Translations under genes and position numbers: made by a program | In this document: piece by piece, positions 1 through 6,698 of the stretch | Layout: every line of letters begins with the position of its first letter | Position numbering within the stretch: the stretch's first letter is position 1 | Assembly (NCBI GenBank): GCA_050741515.1 | Contig: JBOIFD010000072.1 | Location: 1 to 9,548, forward strand | DNA from: DATEDA01 sp050741515 | GTDB taxonomy: Bacteria; Pseudomonadota; Gammaproteobacteria; Burkholderiales; SG8-39 | DNA: 9,548 nucleotides | Direction: 5' to 3' | Notes under the pieces: generated by a model | Told to the model about the DNA's origin: nothing | Database searches by the model: none | Seen by the model: the letters and a program-made list of their open reading frames with translations, nothing else

Positions 1-650
1 CGGTGGAGGTGGCCCGGTACTTCCTCGACGCCCTCGTCTCGGGCGAGCTGATCCCCCACGTCACGGCCAGCCTCGTCCGCTCGCTCCCGGGCTTCGCCCT
101 GGGGACCGCGGTCGGCATCGGGCTCGGATTGCTGGCCGGCGTGGCGCGCGCCTTCGACCAGATGCTGAGTCCCGTGGTCTTCGTCACCTATCCCGTCCCC
201 AAGATCGTCATGCTGCCCATCTTCATGCTCTGGTTCGGGATCGGAGACGTCTCCAAGATCCTGATCATCGCGCTCGCCTGCTTCTACCCGACGTTCATCA
301 ACGCCTACTACGGCGCGAAGTCGACGCCGACCATCCTGGTCTGGTCCGGGCTCAACATGGGCGCGAGCCAGTGGCAGATCTTCCGCAGGATCGTGGTGCC
401 GAGCGCGGCGCCGTTGATCTTCGCCGGGCTGCGGGTGTCGCTCGCGCTCTCGTTCATCGTGATGTTCGCCACCGAGATGATCAATGCCGGCTCCGGCCTG
501 GGGCATCTCATCCGGGTCGCGGAGAACAGCCTGCGCTTCGACCTCATGTACGTGTCGCTGCTCAGCATCGCCATCCTCGGCTACGTCGGCGATCGCCTCC
601 TGCGCTGGACTCGCCACCGCGTGCTCGCCTGGCAGGGCGAGGCCGCATGA
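1..650 (+). CDS. ABC transporter permease, SsuC/TauC type (5' partial)
   Basis: Inner-membrane permease subunit of a nitrate/sulfonate/taurine-type ABC importer; with its paralogue downstream it would form the channel driven by the ATPase at 2438-3217. The visible 215 codons are hydrophobic, with about five membrane segments. They carry the cytoplasmic EAA coupling loop as a WSGLNMGAS...RRIVVPSAAP stretch (bases about 342-417), followed by a TEM(I)..GSGLGHLI region typical of the family. Family members are usually about 250-270 residues and begin with one more membrane helix, so the true start probably lies left of the window. The in-frame GTG at base 3 is not a convincing start. The 3' end overlaps the next permease by 4 bp (ATGA), indicating translational coupling. 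The transported substrate cannot be deduced. Confidence 0.9.
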   Translation, partial: VEVARYFLDALVSGELIPHVTASLVRSLPGFALGTAVGIGLGLLAGVARAFDQMLSPVVFVTYPVPKIVMLPIFMLWFGIGDVSKILIIALACFYPTFINAYYGAKSTPTILVWSGLNMGASQWQIFRRIVVPSAAPLIFAGLRVSLALSFIVMFATEMINAGSGLGHLIRVAENSLRFDLMYVSLLSIAILGYVGDRLLRWTRHRVLAWQGEAA

Positions 651-1429
651 CGCTCTCCCTGCAGCGCGTGCTCCTCGGGCTGCGGCCGCTCGTTCTGGTC
701 GCCGTCGCGCTGGTCGCCTGGGAGGTGACTGCCCGCAGCGCGCTGTGGAGCCCGATCGTCTTTCCGTCGCTGGTGAACATCGCCCACGAGTTCGCGCTCT
801 TCGTGTCGCGATCCGACCGGCTCATCGAGGCCTGGACCTCGCTCTACCGGGCGCTCGGCGGCTTCGCCCTGGCGGCGGCGGTGGGGGTCGTCGTCGGCAT
901 GCTGATGGGGCGGTCGGAGCTGGTCGCGGGGCTGCTGGACCCGCTCTTCTCCGGCACCTACGCCGTGCCGAAGCTCGCGCTCTTCCCGATCTTCATCTTC
1001 GCCTTCGGGATCGGCAGCCTGTCGAAGGTCGCGCTGATCTTCCTGGAGTGCCTCTACCCGATCGTCATCATGACCTACCACGGCGCGCGCAGCGTCGATC
1101 GCGTGCTGCTGTGGTCGGCGCAGAACATGGGCGCCTCGCGCGCGCAGATCCTCCGCCGGGTCGTCGTCCCCGCCACCGCGCCGTTCATCTTCGCCGGGTT
1201 CCGGGTCGCCCTGCCGATCGCGATGATCGTGGTCGTCATCACCGAGATGATCAGTTCGGCCGACGGGCTCGGGTACCTCGTGATCTACTCGCTCGCCTCG
1301 CTGCGAACCGATCGCATGCTCGCCGTGGTCGTGGCGATCGCGCTCCTCGGCCTCGCCCTCGATCACGCGCTCGTCGTCCTGCGGAACCGGTTGGTATACT
1401 GGGAGAAACTCGAGACCTACTACGTCTGA
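647..1429 (+). CDS. ABC transporter permease, SsuC/TauC type
   Basis: Second inner-membrane permease of the same importer, 260 residues, the normal full length for the BPD_transp_1/SsuC family. The ATG lies inside the stop of the preceding gene (ATGA overlap), and alignment with the first permease supports this start although the frame stays open upstream. Helix 1 is around residues 14-31 and further hydrophobic segments follow to residue ~245. The EAA coupling loop is around residues 156-176 (WSAQNMGAS, then RRVVVPATAP). The protein is clearly paralogous to the upstream permease (shared YAVPK/YPVPK, FGIG, NMGAS, VVP and IFAG.RV motifs), which suggests a heterodimeric channel from tandem duplication. 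A purine-rich AGGGCGAGG (634-642) precedes the ATG. The substrate is unknown. Confidence 0.93.
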   Translation: MTLSLQRVLLGLRPLVLVAVALVAWEVTARSALWSPIVFPSLVNIAHEFALFVSRSDRLIEAWTSLYRALGGFALAAAVGVVVGMLMGRSELVAGLLDPLFSGTYAVPKLALFPIFIFAFGIGSLSKVALIFLECLYPIVIMTYHGARSVDRVLLWSAQNMGASRAQILRRVVVPATAPFIFAGFRVALPIAMIVVVITEMISSADGLGYLVIYSLASLRTDRMLAVVVAIALLGLALDHALVVLRNRLVYWEKLETYYV

Positions 1430-1430
1430 G

Positions 1431-1436
1431 AGGAGG
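1431..1436 (+). promoter_or_regulatory. ribosome binding site for the binding-protein gene
   Basis: A perfect AGGAGG, 5 nt before the GTG at 1442. It fixes that GTG as the start and lies directly after the stop of the upstream permease. It is the strongest Shine-Dalgarno site seen in the window, consistent with the high output a periplasmic binding protein needs relative to its permeases. Confidence 0.85.
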
Positions 1437-1441
1437 AAGCC

Positions 1442-2425
1442 GTGAACCGATCCGTTGGTGTCCTGCTGGCCGCGCTGACGGCCCAGCTCCTCGCTCTTCC
1501 CGATGCCGGCGCCGCCGACCCGCCGCTGATCCGGTTCGGTCGCGGCTTCGCCGCCGAGGAGCAGGTCTGGCTGATGAGCGCGCGGCCCGACCTGACGCCC
1601 AACCAGGGCAAGAAGTACCAGCTCAAACAGATCCTGTTCCAGGCCAACCCCGAGCGCTTTCAGGCCTACCTGGCGGGCGAGCTCGACGCCGGGACCGCCC
1701 CGGGCCTCGCCGTGATCTTCGCCCGGGCGCAAGGGGTGGACATGAAGATCGTCGCCAGCGTCTGCATGGAGGCCGCCGGCAAGGAGTGGTTCAGCACCAC
1801 TTACATGGTGAAGGCCGACGGGCCCGTCCGGACGACCAGGGACCTGAAGGGCGGCACGATCGGCGTGGTCGGGATCAAGACCGCGACCGACCTCTGGGCG
1901 CGCGCCGGGCTGCTCAACGCCAGCCTCGCTCCGGACAAGGATACGAAGGTGGTGCCGATGGCGTTCCCCGTGATGGGCGATGCGGTGCGCACCGGCAAGA
2001 TCGGCGCCGGGACGTTCGTCGAGCCGTTCTATTCGGCGGAGGTGGCGAAGGGGGGCCTGCGCAAGATCTTCACCGCGGTCGAGGCCGTCGGCTACGATCA
2101 CGAGCTGCTCGACGTCTGGTTCGGGGAGAAGTTCCTCAAGACGCAGCCGGACGCCGTGCGCGCGTTCCTGGCGGATTACGTCGCGGTCACGAAGTACTAC
2201 CTGGCCAACACCGCCCAGGCGAAGCGCGACCTCCACAAGGCCGGGTTCGTGCGCACGCCGCTGGAGATCTACCTCAGGAACGCCGACTGGAAGCGCGATC
2301 CCAACGCCCGGGTGGACGTGGCCAGCCTCATCAAGCTGGCGACCTTCATGCAGGACAAGCTCCAGTGGCTGGAGAAGCCGGTGAAGGTCGAGGAGATGGT
2401 CGACCAGAGCTATCTGCCGCGGTAG
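1442..2425 (+). CDS. ABC transporter substrate-binding protein, NMT1/SsuA-like
   Basis: Periplasmic binding protein of the importer, 327 residues. The N-terminus is a classic Sec signal peptide: basic NR, a hydrophobic stretch at residues 5-19, then an A-G-A type site predicting cleavage after about residue 24. No lipobox cysteine is present. The mature part has the two-lobe NMT1/SsuA features: a segment where the residue pattern FQAYLAGELDAGT marks the ligand-lobe start, a (T)RDLKGGTIGVVG hinge motif near residue 135, and a C-terminal helical region with DAVRAFLADYV. This superfamily binds sulfonates, nitrate, thiamine or riboflavin precursors, or aromatic acids such as phthalate, so the family does not tell the ligand. 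The neighbouring ring-oxygenase genes suggest an aromatic compound, which is inference. The GTG start is set by the AGGAGG upstream. Confidence 0.92.
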   Translation: MNRSVGVLLAALTAQLLALPDAGAADPPLIRFGRGFAAEEQVWLMSARPDLTPNQGKKYQLKQILFQANPERFQAYLAGELDAGTAPGLAVIFARAQGVDMKIVASVCMEAAGKEWFSTTYMVKADGPVRTTRDLKGGTIGVVGIKTATDLWARAGLLNASLAPDKDTKVVPMAFPVMGDAVRTGKIGAGTFVEPFYSAEVAKGGLRKIFTAVEAVGYDHELLDVWFGEKFLKTQPDAVRAFLADYVAVTKYYLANTAQAKRDLHKAGFVRTPLEIYLRNADWKRDPNARVDVASLIKLATFMQDKLQWLEKPVKVEEMVDQSYLPR

Positions 2426-2444
2426 CCCGCGGCGCCGCTACTGC
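2419..2444. terminator. candidate bidirectional terminator hairpin
   Basis: An inverted repeat spans both stop codons of two convergent genes: GCGGTAGC (2419-2426) pairs with GCTACTGC (2437-2444), giving 8 bp with one G-U when read on the plus strand, and a 10-nt GC-rich loop. No U-tract follows on either side, so intrinsic termination is only a possibility. Position and symmetry are the main support. Confidence 0.35.
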
Positions 2445-3217
2445 CTGGCGCCGAGGGACTCGCTGCGGATCAGGTCCCAGATGTAGTTCCGGTACTCGTG
2501 GCACCGGGCTGATTTCTTGATCGTGAGCTCCCGCGGCCGCGGGAGCTCGATCCGGACCTCTTCCCTGATCCGCCCCGGGCGCGCGGTCAGCACGACGACG
2601 CGGTCCCCCAGGTAGACCGCCTCCTCGATGTCGTGAGTGACGAAGACGATCGTCTTGCCGGTCCGGTCCCACAGCCGGGTCACCTCCTCCTGCATCACCT
2701 CGCGGGTCTGGGCGTCGAGGGCGCCGAAGGGCTCGTCCATCAGGAGCACCTTGGGATCGAAGGCGAGCACCCGGGCGAGCTGCACCCGCTGCTTCATCCC
2801 GCCCGAGAGCTCGGCGGGATAGTGATTGCGGAAATCCGCGAGCCCCATCATCTCCAGGTACTTCTGGACGACGGCCTCGATCTCGCCGCGCGGAACGCCC
2901 TGAACCTCGAGGCCCCACGCGACGTTGCCGGCCACGCTCTTCCACGGGAAGAGCGCGAACTCCTGGAACATCATCCCGCGATCGGGACCCGGCCCGCTGA
3001 CCTCCTGGCCGTACACCCGGATGCTGCCGCCTTCCGCCTTGATGAAGCCGCCCACGATGTGGAGGAAGGTGCTCTTCCCGCACCCGCTGGGCCCGATGAC
3101 GGTGATGAACTCCCCCTCGCGAACGGCGAATCGGTCGACGTCGAGGACCTCGAGCCGCTGGCCGTTCTTGGTGTAGACCTTCCTGACGCCGGAGGCTTCC
3201 AGCGCGATCGCGCTCAC
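2438..3217 (-). CDS. ABC transporter ATP-binding protein, SsuB/TauB type
   Basis: Cytoplasmic ATPase that would energise the importer, 259 residues, normal for the family. All nucleotide-binding motifs are intact: Walker A GPSGCGKST (residues 42-50), Q-loop Gln85 (MFQE), signature LSGGM (137-141), Walker B VLLMDEP (157-163), D-loop ALD (166-168) and H-loop His195 in VTHD. The QEFALFPW and RPGRI segments are typical of the nitrate/sulfonate/taurine class. The start is GTG at 3217, supported by GAGGG at 3225-3229. It is the last gene of a minus-strand operon behind an FAD monooxygenase and a VOC protein, and it converges on the binding-protein gene with a 12-bp gap. The usual arrangement places it in line with the permeases. 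No second ATPase is visible, so pairing with the adjacent permeases is likely but inferred. Confidence 0.93.
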   Translation of the reverse strand: MSAIALEASGVRKVYTKNGQRLEVLDVDRFAVREGEFITVIGPSGCGKSTFLHIVGGFIKAEGGSIRVYGQEVSGPGPDRGMMFQEFALFPWKSVAGNVAWGLEVQGVPRGEIEAVVQKYLEMMGLADFRNHYPAELSGGMKQRVQLARVLAFDPKVLLMDEPFGALDAQTREVMQEEVTRLWDRTGKTIVFVTHDIEEAVYLGDRVVVLTARPGRIREEVRIELPRPRELTIKKSARCHEYRNYIWDLIRSESLGARQ

Positions 3218-3224
3218 TCGACTA

Positions 3225-3229
3225 CCCTC
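3225..3229 (-). promoter_or_regulatory. ribosome binding site for the ABC ATPase gene
   Basis: GAGGG on the minus strand, 7 nt before the GTG at 3217. It supports this non-ATG start. A short GCGGC/GCCGC hairpin (3230-3243) lies immediately upstream in the transcript, with no demonstrated role. Confidence 0.6.
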
Positions 3230-3275
3230 GCGGCTACGGCCGCTCGGGGTTCGCCCTTGGGGCGGCCCGGCGGGC

Positions 3276-3689
3276 TCACTTCCGCTCCGGCGCGACCGGC
3301 CACCCGTGGCCGGAGAGATCGAACTTCACGCCCGCGAGCACGTATTTCTTCTCGAAGAAGATCCGGCCCTCGAGTTTCGAGAGATCGACCGGCGGCGGCG
3401 GCTGAGGCGTCGCGCCGACCTCCTTGACCTGCGCCTCGGCGCCCGCCAGGTCGTCGACGAGCACGCCGAAGTGGTCGAGCCCGTAGCCCTCGGGGTACGG
3501 GTTCGGAGTCTCCTTCGTCCGTTTCCAGCAGACGACCGCGAGATTGATGTAACCGTCGGTGAGATAGACCTCGCTCGCCAGCTCGCTGTCGCCGCGCCCG
3601 ATCTCCTCGAGGCCGAGCGCCTCCTTGAGCAGCTCGGCGGTCACGAAGGGATCCTCCGCCGTGATGGCGATGTGCCGAATTTTTCCCAT
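3276..3689 (-). CDS. VOC superfamily (glyoxalase-fold) protein
   Basis: Small single-domain metalloenzyme-fold protein of 137 residues. It shows two beta-alpha-beta-beta-beta modules: the first begins with IRHIAITAEDP and the second with YGLDHFGVLVDD. Likely metal ligands are His6, His73 and an acidic residue at the last strand (Asp124 in KFDLS), with a further position near residues 49-51 not clearly identified. Such proteins include glyoxalase I, methylmalonyl-CoA epimerase-like isomerases and single-domain extradiol-type enzymes. At this length it is too short for the usual two-domain catechol extradiol dioxygenase. A proline run (residues 97-100) links the second module's helix and strands. 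It lies 17 bp after the FAD monooxygenase gene and 58 bp before the ABC ATPase, so it is probably co-transcribed. It may act on a downstream ring-oxidation product, which is inference. The ATG at 3689 is fixed by a good ribosome binding site; the open frame further upstream only shadows the monooxygenase gene. Confidence 0.88.
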   Translation of the reverse strand: MGKIRHIAITAEDPFVTAELLKEALGLEEIGRGDSELASEVYLTDGYINLAVVCWKRTKETPNPYPEGYGLDHFGVLVDDLAGAEAQVKEVGATPQPPPPVDLSKLEGRIFFEKKYVLAGVKFDLSGHGWPVAPERK

Positions 3690-3696
3690 GCGCTTC

Positions 3697-3702
3697 ACCT
3701 CT
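3697..3702 (-). promoter_or_regulatory. ribosome binding site for the VOC gene
   Basis: AGAGGT on the minus strand, 7 nt ahead of the ATG at 3689, in the 17-bp gap after the monooxygenase stop. It decides the short start against the longer open frame. Confidence 0.8.
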
Positions 3703-3706
3703 TTCG

Positions 3707-4864
3707 TCAGCCCGGGTAGGCCAGCAGCCGCTCGAGATCCGCCAGCGCTTCCTCGACGTTGCGACCCGCCCGGCGAAGGCGACGATTCCTGAGCCAGCAG
3801 GCGATCGGGTTCGACTGCTGTCCCTCGTCGCCGACCTCGCGGGAGATCCTCATCACCGACTCCACGCGCGGCCTGCGGCGCCGCACGTAGTTTTCCAGAG
3901 CCTGCTCCACGCCCCGCGTTTCGCGACGCCCCGACGCCAGCTCGTCGGCGAGGACCGCCGCGTCCTCCATGGCCATGCCGGCGCCCTGACCGATGTTGGG
4001 CGTCATCGCGTGGGCGGCGTCCCCGAGCAGGGCCACCCGGCCCTGCACCCACCGTTCCAGCCGCAGCTCCTCGATCTCCGTCGCGATGATCGCGTCCGCG
4101 GACTGCAGCTCGGCAAACACGCCCCTGACCCGTTCGTCGCCGAACTGCTCGAACAGCGCGCGAAAATCATCGGCACTGTCGATGGGCGGCGCCCGGTCGC
4201 GCGGCGAGTTGAACGTGGTCCAGACGTAGAGCCGTGTCTCCGAGACGGGAACGAGCCCGATCCGCTGGCCGTGCCCCATGAGCTCGGTGAAATGCCGGGT
4301 CCTCGCGACATTATCCACGACCATCCGGTGCGAGCGGTAACCCATGTAGAGCGGCCGGATCTCGCCGAAAAGCCGACGCCGCACCTGGGAGTGAATCCCG
4401 TCGGCGCCGACCAGGACGTCCGCCTCGAAGGCCCCGCCCCGGTCGGTCTCCACCCGCACGCGATCCGGCAGGAGCTCGATCGTCGTCGGCGTCACGCCGA
4501 AGTGAACGGCCGCGCCCGGCACCCCGCGGTAGAGCACGTCGAGCAGATGCGCCCGGTGCACGAGCGCGCCGACCGCGAGCTTTCCGGCGTCGTAGAGGGG
4601 ACGATAGTCGCGGATCGCCAGGACTCGGCCCCGGTGGTCACAGGTCTCGCGGGTGAGATACGGCCAGGCGTTCTCGCGCAACGCGCCGGCCAGGCCGTTT
4701 CGCTCCAGGACCCCCATCGCGTTGGGGTTCATGATGATCCCGGCCCCGACCGGGTTCAGCTGCGGCGCCTTCTCGAGGACCGTGACCGGCAGCTCGCGAA
4801 TCGCGAGCTCGCGGGCGAGGGACAGTCCGCCGATTCCGCCGCCGACGACGAGGGTCGAGATCAT
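3707..4864 (-). CDS. FAD-dependent aromatic-ring hydroxylase-like monooxygenase
   Basis: Single-component flavoprotein monooxygenase of the p-hydroxybenzoate/salicylate hydroxylase group A fold, which uses NAD(P)H and O2 to hydroxylate or oxidatively decarboxylate an aromatic ring. About 385-387 residues. Counting from the GTG at 4870, it has the dinucleotide-binding GGGIGG (residues 10-15) with Glu33 ending strand 2, Arg106 in the conserved HRAHLL segment, the DG motif ADG (156-158) and the GD motif GDAAH (283-287) followed by the PNIGQGAGMAMEDA stretch. The family usually runs 380-430 residues, so it is complete. Two starts are close: ATG at 4864 and GTG at 4870; neither has a good Shine-Dalgarno site and ATG is preferred here. 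It leads the minus-strand operon and diverges from the Rieske genes across about 50 bp, so it plausibly handles a step next to the dioxygenase. The substrate is unknown. Urate, salicylate, anthranilate or nicotinate-type hydroxylation are all possible by family. Confidence 0.92.
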   Translation of the reverse strand: MISTLVVGGGIGGLSLARELAIRELPVTVLEKAPQLNPVGAGIIMNPNAMGVLERNGLAGALRENAWPYLTRETCDHRGRVLAIRDYRPLYDAGKLAVGALVHRAHLLDVLYRGVPGAAVHFGVTPTTIELLPDRVRVETDRGGAFEADVLVGADGIHSQVRRRLFGEIRPLYMGYRSHRMVVDNVARTRHFTELMGHGQRIGLVPVSETRLYVWTTFNSPRDRAPPIDSADDFRALFEQFGDERVRGVFAELQSADAIIATEIEELRLERWVQGRVALLGDAAHAMTPNIGQGAGMAMEDAAVLADELASGRRETRGVEQALENYVRRRRPRVESVMRISREVGDEGQQSNPIACWLRNRRLRRAGRNVEEALADLERLLAYPG

Positions 4865-4879
4865 CGCCACGGAAACATC

Positions 4880-4908
4880 TTTACCACAAGCGCGGATCTT
4901 TCTATCCT
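4880..4908 (+). promoter_or_regulatory. candidate promoter of the dioxygenase operon
   Basis: TTTACC (4880-4885) and TATCCT (4903-4908) are separated by exactly 17 bp, each matching the sigma70 consensus at 4 of 6 positions, in the only comparatively AT-rich stretch here. Transcription would start about 4914-4915, only a few bases before the ATG at 4919, giving an almost leaderless mRNA. This agrees with the absence of a Shine-Dalgarno site. The ATCTTT at 4877-4882 recurs at 4896-4901 (19-bp step), which might be an operator. This is pattern matching only. Confidence 0.4.
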
Positions 4909-4918
4909 CTCAGCCGTC

Positions 4919-6238
4919 ATGGGAGCGTTCGACCGCGAGCGGCTGGCGATGCTGGTGCAACCCGACCGGGTGCACCGGTCGGTGTATGCGGACCCGGGCA
5001 TCTTCGAGCTGGAAATGGAGCGCATCTTCGCCCGCGCGTGGCTCGTCATCGGCCACGAGAGCCAGGTGCGCGCGGGCGGCGACTACTTCACCAGCCGGCT
5101 GGGGCGCGAGCCGGTGATCGTGGTGCGCCAGGACGACGGCTCGGTCGCGGTGCTCGTCAATCGCTGCGCCCACCGCGGCACGACGGTGTGCGCCGAGGAG
5201 CGCGGCAGCACGCAGCGCTTCGTCTGCCCGTACCACGGCTGGACCTATGACACCGCGGGGCGGTTGCGCGCCGTGCCGGTCGAATCCGGTTACCAGAAGG
5301 AGAGCCTCAATCAATTCGGGTTGAAGCGAGTTCCCCGGGTCACGATCTATCGGGGCTTCATCTTCGCATCGGCGGCGTCCGCGGGGCCGAGCCTCGAGGA
5401 ATTCCTCGGCCCGGCCCGGGCGTCCTTCGACGATTTCGTCGACCGGGCCCCGGGCGGCGAGCTCGAGGTCGCGGGCGGCGTTTTCAAGCACGCCTACCGG
5501 GGCAACTGGAAGCTGATGCTCGAGAACCATCTCGACGGCGTGCACCCGGCGCACGTGCACGCCTCGTCGATCGCGGTGGCGCGCGGGGCGCCCGAGCCCG
5601 GCGCGCCCGGCGCGGAGCACTACTTCGACATCGCGGTGCGCCAGATGCGGCAGAACGGCGCGCCCGAATCGCTGTGGGAGTCGATCGGCGTGTGGGCCAC
5701 GCCGCGCGGTCACGGCTGGCTCGGCGACTACCACACCGACACGCGGCTCGTCGCCGGGCTGGGCAACCCGGTGTTCGACGAATACCGGCGGCGGCTCGCG
5801 GCGCGCGCGGGCGACGCCGAGGCCGAGCGCATCCTCGGCGTCATGCGCTGGAACACCATCGTCTACCCGAGCTGCTCGTTCATGAGCCAGTTCCGGCAGC
5901 TCCGCATCATTCACCCGGTCGCCGTCGACCGCTCGGTCGTCCACACCTACTCGTTCCGGATGAAGGACGCGCCGCCGCAGATGTTCCGCGACACGGTCGC
6001 GTTCGCGAACGTCGTGAACGGCACCGGCTCGTGGGTGCTGACCGACGATCTCGAGGTCTACGAGCGCGTGCAGCGCGGCTTCGGCTCGGGAGCGGTCGAA
6101 TGGGCCTACCTCGGCCGCGGCCACGGGACCGACGTCGACGAGCCCGACGGCACGCGGCGCGGCGGCACCGGGACGAGCGAGGTGTTCATCCGCGCGCAGT
6201 TCCGGGCCTGGCTCGACTACATGACGAGCGAAGGCTGA
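4919..6238 (+). CDS. Rieske ring-hydroxylating dioxygenase, large (alpha) subunit
   Basis: Catalytic subunit of a multicomponent non-heme iron oxygenase, 439 residues, in the size range of benzoate/anthranilate/naphthalene-type alpha subunits. The Rieske [2Fe-2S] motif is complete: Cys83-x-His85, then 17 residues, then Cys103-x2-His106. The mononuclear iron site follows NWKL: Asn203, Asp206 (bridging Asp), His209 and His214, with Asp376 or Asp377 in TDDLEVYER as the likely third ligand. The adjacent small-subunit gene supports an (alpha-beta)n enzyme. No ferredoxin or reductase gene lies in the window, so electrons must come from elsewhere. The start at ATG 4919 has no Shine-Dalgarno; an in-frame ATG at 4949 is an alternative but would clip the conserved N-terminus. 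The open frame continues far upstream only because it shadows the monooxygenase gene. The substrate is unknown; benzoate, anthranilate or a related carboxylated or N-heterocyclic ring is possible. Confidence 0.95.
   Translation: MGAFDRERLAMLVQPDRVHRSVYADPGIFELEMERIFARAWLVIGHESQVRAGGDYFTSRLGREPVIVVRQDDGSVAVLVNRCAHRGTTVCAEERGSTQRFVCPYHGWTYDTAGRLRAVPVESGYQKESLNQFGLKRVPRVTIYRGFIFASAASAGPSLEEFLGPARASFDDFVDRAPGGELEVAGGVFKHAYRGNWKLMLENHLDGVHPAHVHASSIAVARGAPEPGAPGAEHYFDIAVRQMRQNGAPESLWESIGVWATPRGHGWLGDYHTDTRLVAGLGNPVFDEYRRRLAARAGDAEAERILGVMRWNTIVYPSCSFMSQFRQLRIIHPVAVDRSVVHTYSFRMKDAPPQMFRDTVAFANVVNGTGSWVLTDDLEVYERVQRGFGSGAVEWAYLGRGHGTDVDEPDGTRRGGTGTSEVFIRAQFRAWLDYMTSEG
6230..6234 (+). promoter_or_regulatory. 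ribosome binding site for the dioxygenase small subunit
   Basis: GAAGG inside the last codons of the large-subunit gene, 5 nt before the GTG at 6240. It supports that GTG as the start and indicates coupled translation of the two subunits. Confidence 0.55.
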
Positions 6239-6239
6239 A

Positions 6240-6698
6240 GTGGACGTCGCGCAGTTCCTCTATCGCGAGGCGCGCCTCCTCGATACCGGTCAGCTGGAAG
6301 CCTGGCTGGATCTCTTCACCGAAGACGCGACCTACTGGGTGCCGCTCGAGCGCGGCCAGAAGGAGGCGGCCGAGACGAGCTCGATCATCCACGACGACCG
6401 CACGCTGCTCGAGCTGCGCGTCAAGCAGGCGCGTCACCCGCGCGCCCACGCGCGCTTGCCGCTCGCTCGCACCGTGCATCACGTCGGCAACGTGATGCTT
6501 CTTGACGAGGAGAACGGCGTGCTTCGGGTGGGCTCGACCCTGCAGCTGGTCGAATGGCGCAACGAGCGCCAACGGCTGTGGGGCGCGCTGGTCGAGCACC
6601 GCCTGCGTCGCGCGGGCGACGGGTTCAAGATCGCGCGCAAGCGCGTGGATCTCGTCAACTCCGAGGGCGAGCTCGACGGCATCGCGATCCTGTTTTGA
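6240..6698 (+). CDS. Ring-hydroxylating dioxygenase, small (beta) subunit
   Basis: Structural small subunit of the Rieske oxygenase, 152 residues, of the SnoaL/NTF2-like fold (BenB/AntB-type beta subunits are about 160-190). Recognisable parts are the N-terminal helix ending in a D-x-W-L-D-L-F-T-E-D-A-T-Y-W-V-P pattern (residues about 21-37), the DDRTLLELRV strand-helix, and the C-terminal R.A.DGFKIARKRVDLVN segment that closes the cone of beta strands. The beta subunit has no metal and usually holds the alpha subunits in the trimer. GTG start 1 bp after the large-subunit stop; its own TGA overlaps the next gene's TTG. Gene order and spacing make a stable alpha/beta pair very likely. Confidence 0.93.
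   Translation: MDVAQFLYREARLLDTGQLEAWLDLFTEDATYWVPLERGQKEAAETSSIIHDDRTLLELRVKQARHPRAHARLPLARTVHHVGNVMLLDEENGVLRVGSTLQLVEWRNERQRLWGALVEHRLRRAGDGFKIARKRVDLVNSEGELDGIAILF

Noticed and set aside
371..646. N-terminal extension of the second permease
   Set aside because: It overlaps the first permease in another frame and reads as Arg/Gly-rich noise. The ATGA junction at 647 fits the family start.
581..2236. Long open frame on the minus strand opposite the permease and binding-protein genes
   Set aside because: Its translation is rich in Arg, Asp, Gly and His with no family motif, as expected opposite GC-rich genes, while the plus strand carries clear ABC-transporter motifs.
3252..3264. CGCCC-TTG-GGGCG stem between the VOC and ATPase genes as a terminator
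   Set aside because: Only 5 bp without a U-tract, and the two genes appear to be one operon.
4010..4918. N-terminal extension of the dioxygenase alpha subunit upstream of 4919
   Set aside because: This stretch is antisense to the FAD monooxygenase and family alignment begins near 4919.
4910..6124. Minus-strand open frame opposite the Rieske alpha subunit
   Set aside because: Low-complexity Arg/Val/Ala-rich translation without motifs; the opposing strand has complete Rieske and iron-site residues.
6554..6694. Earlier ATG start for the formamidase-like hydrolase
   Set aside because: It would overlap the beta-subunit gene by more than 140 bp and add an Arg-rich tail unlike the family. TTG at 6695 matches the conserved N-terminus.
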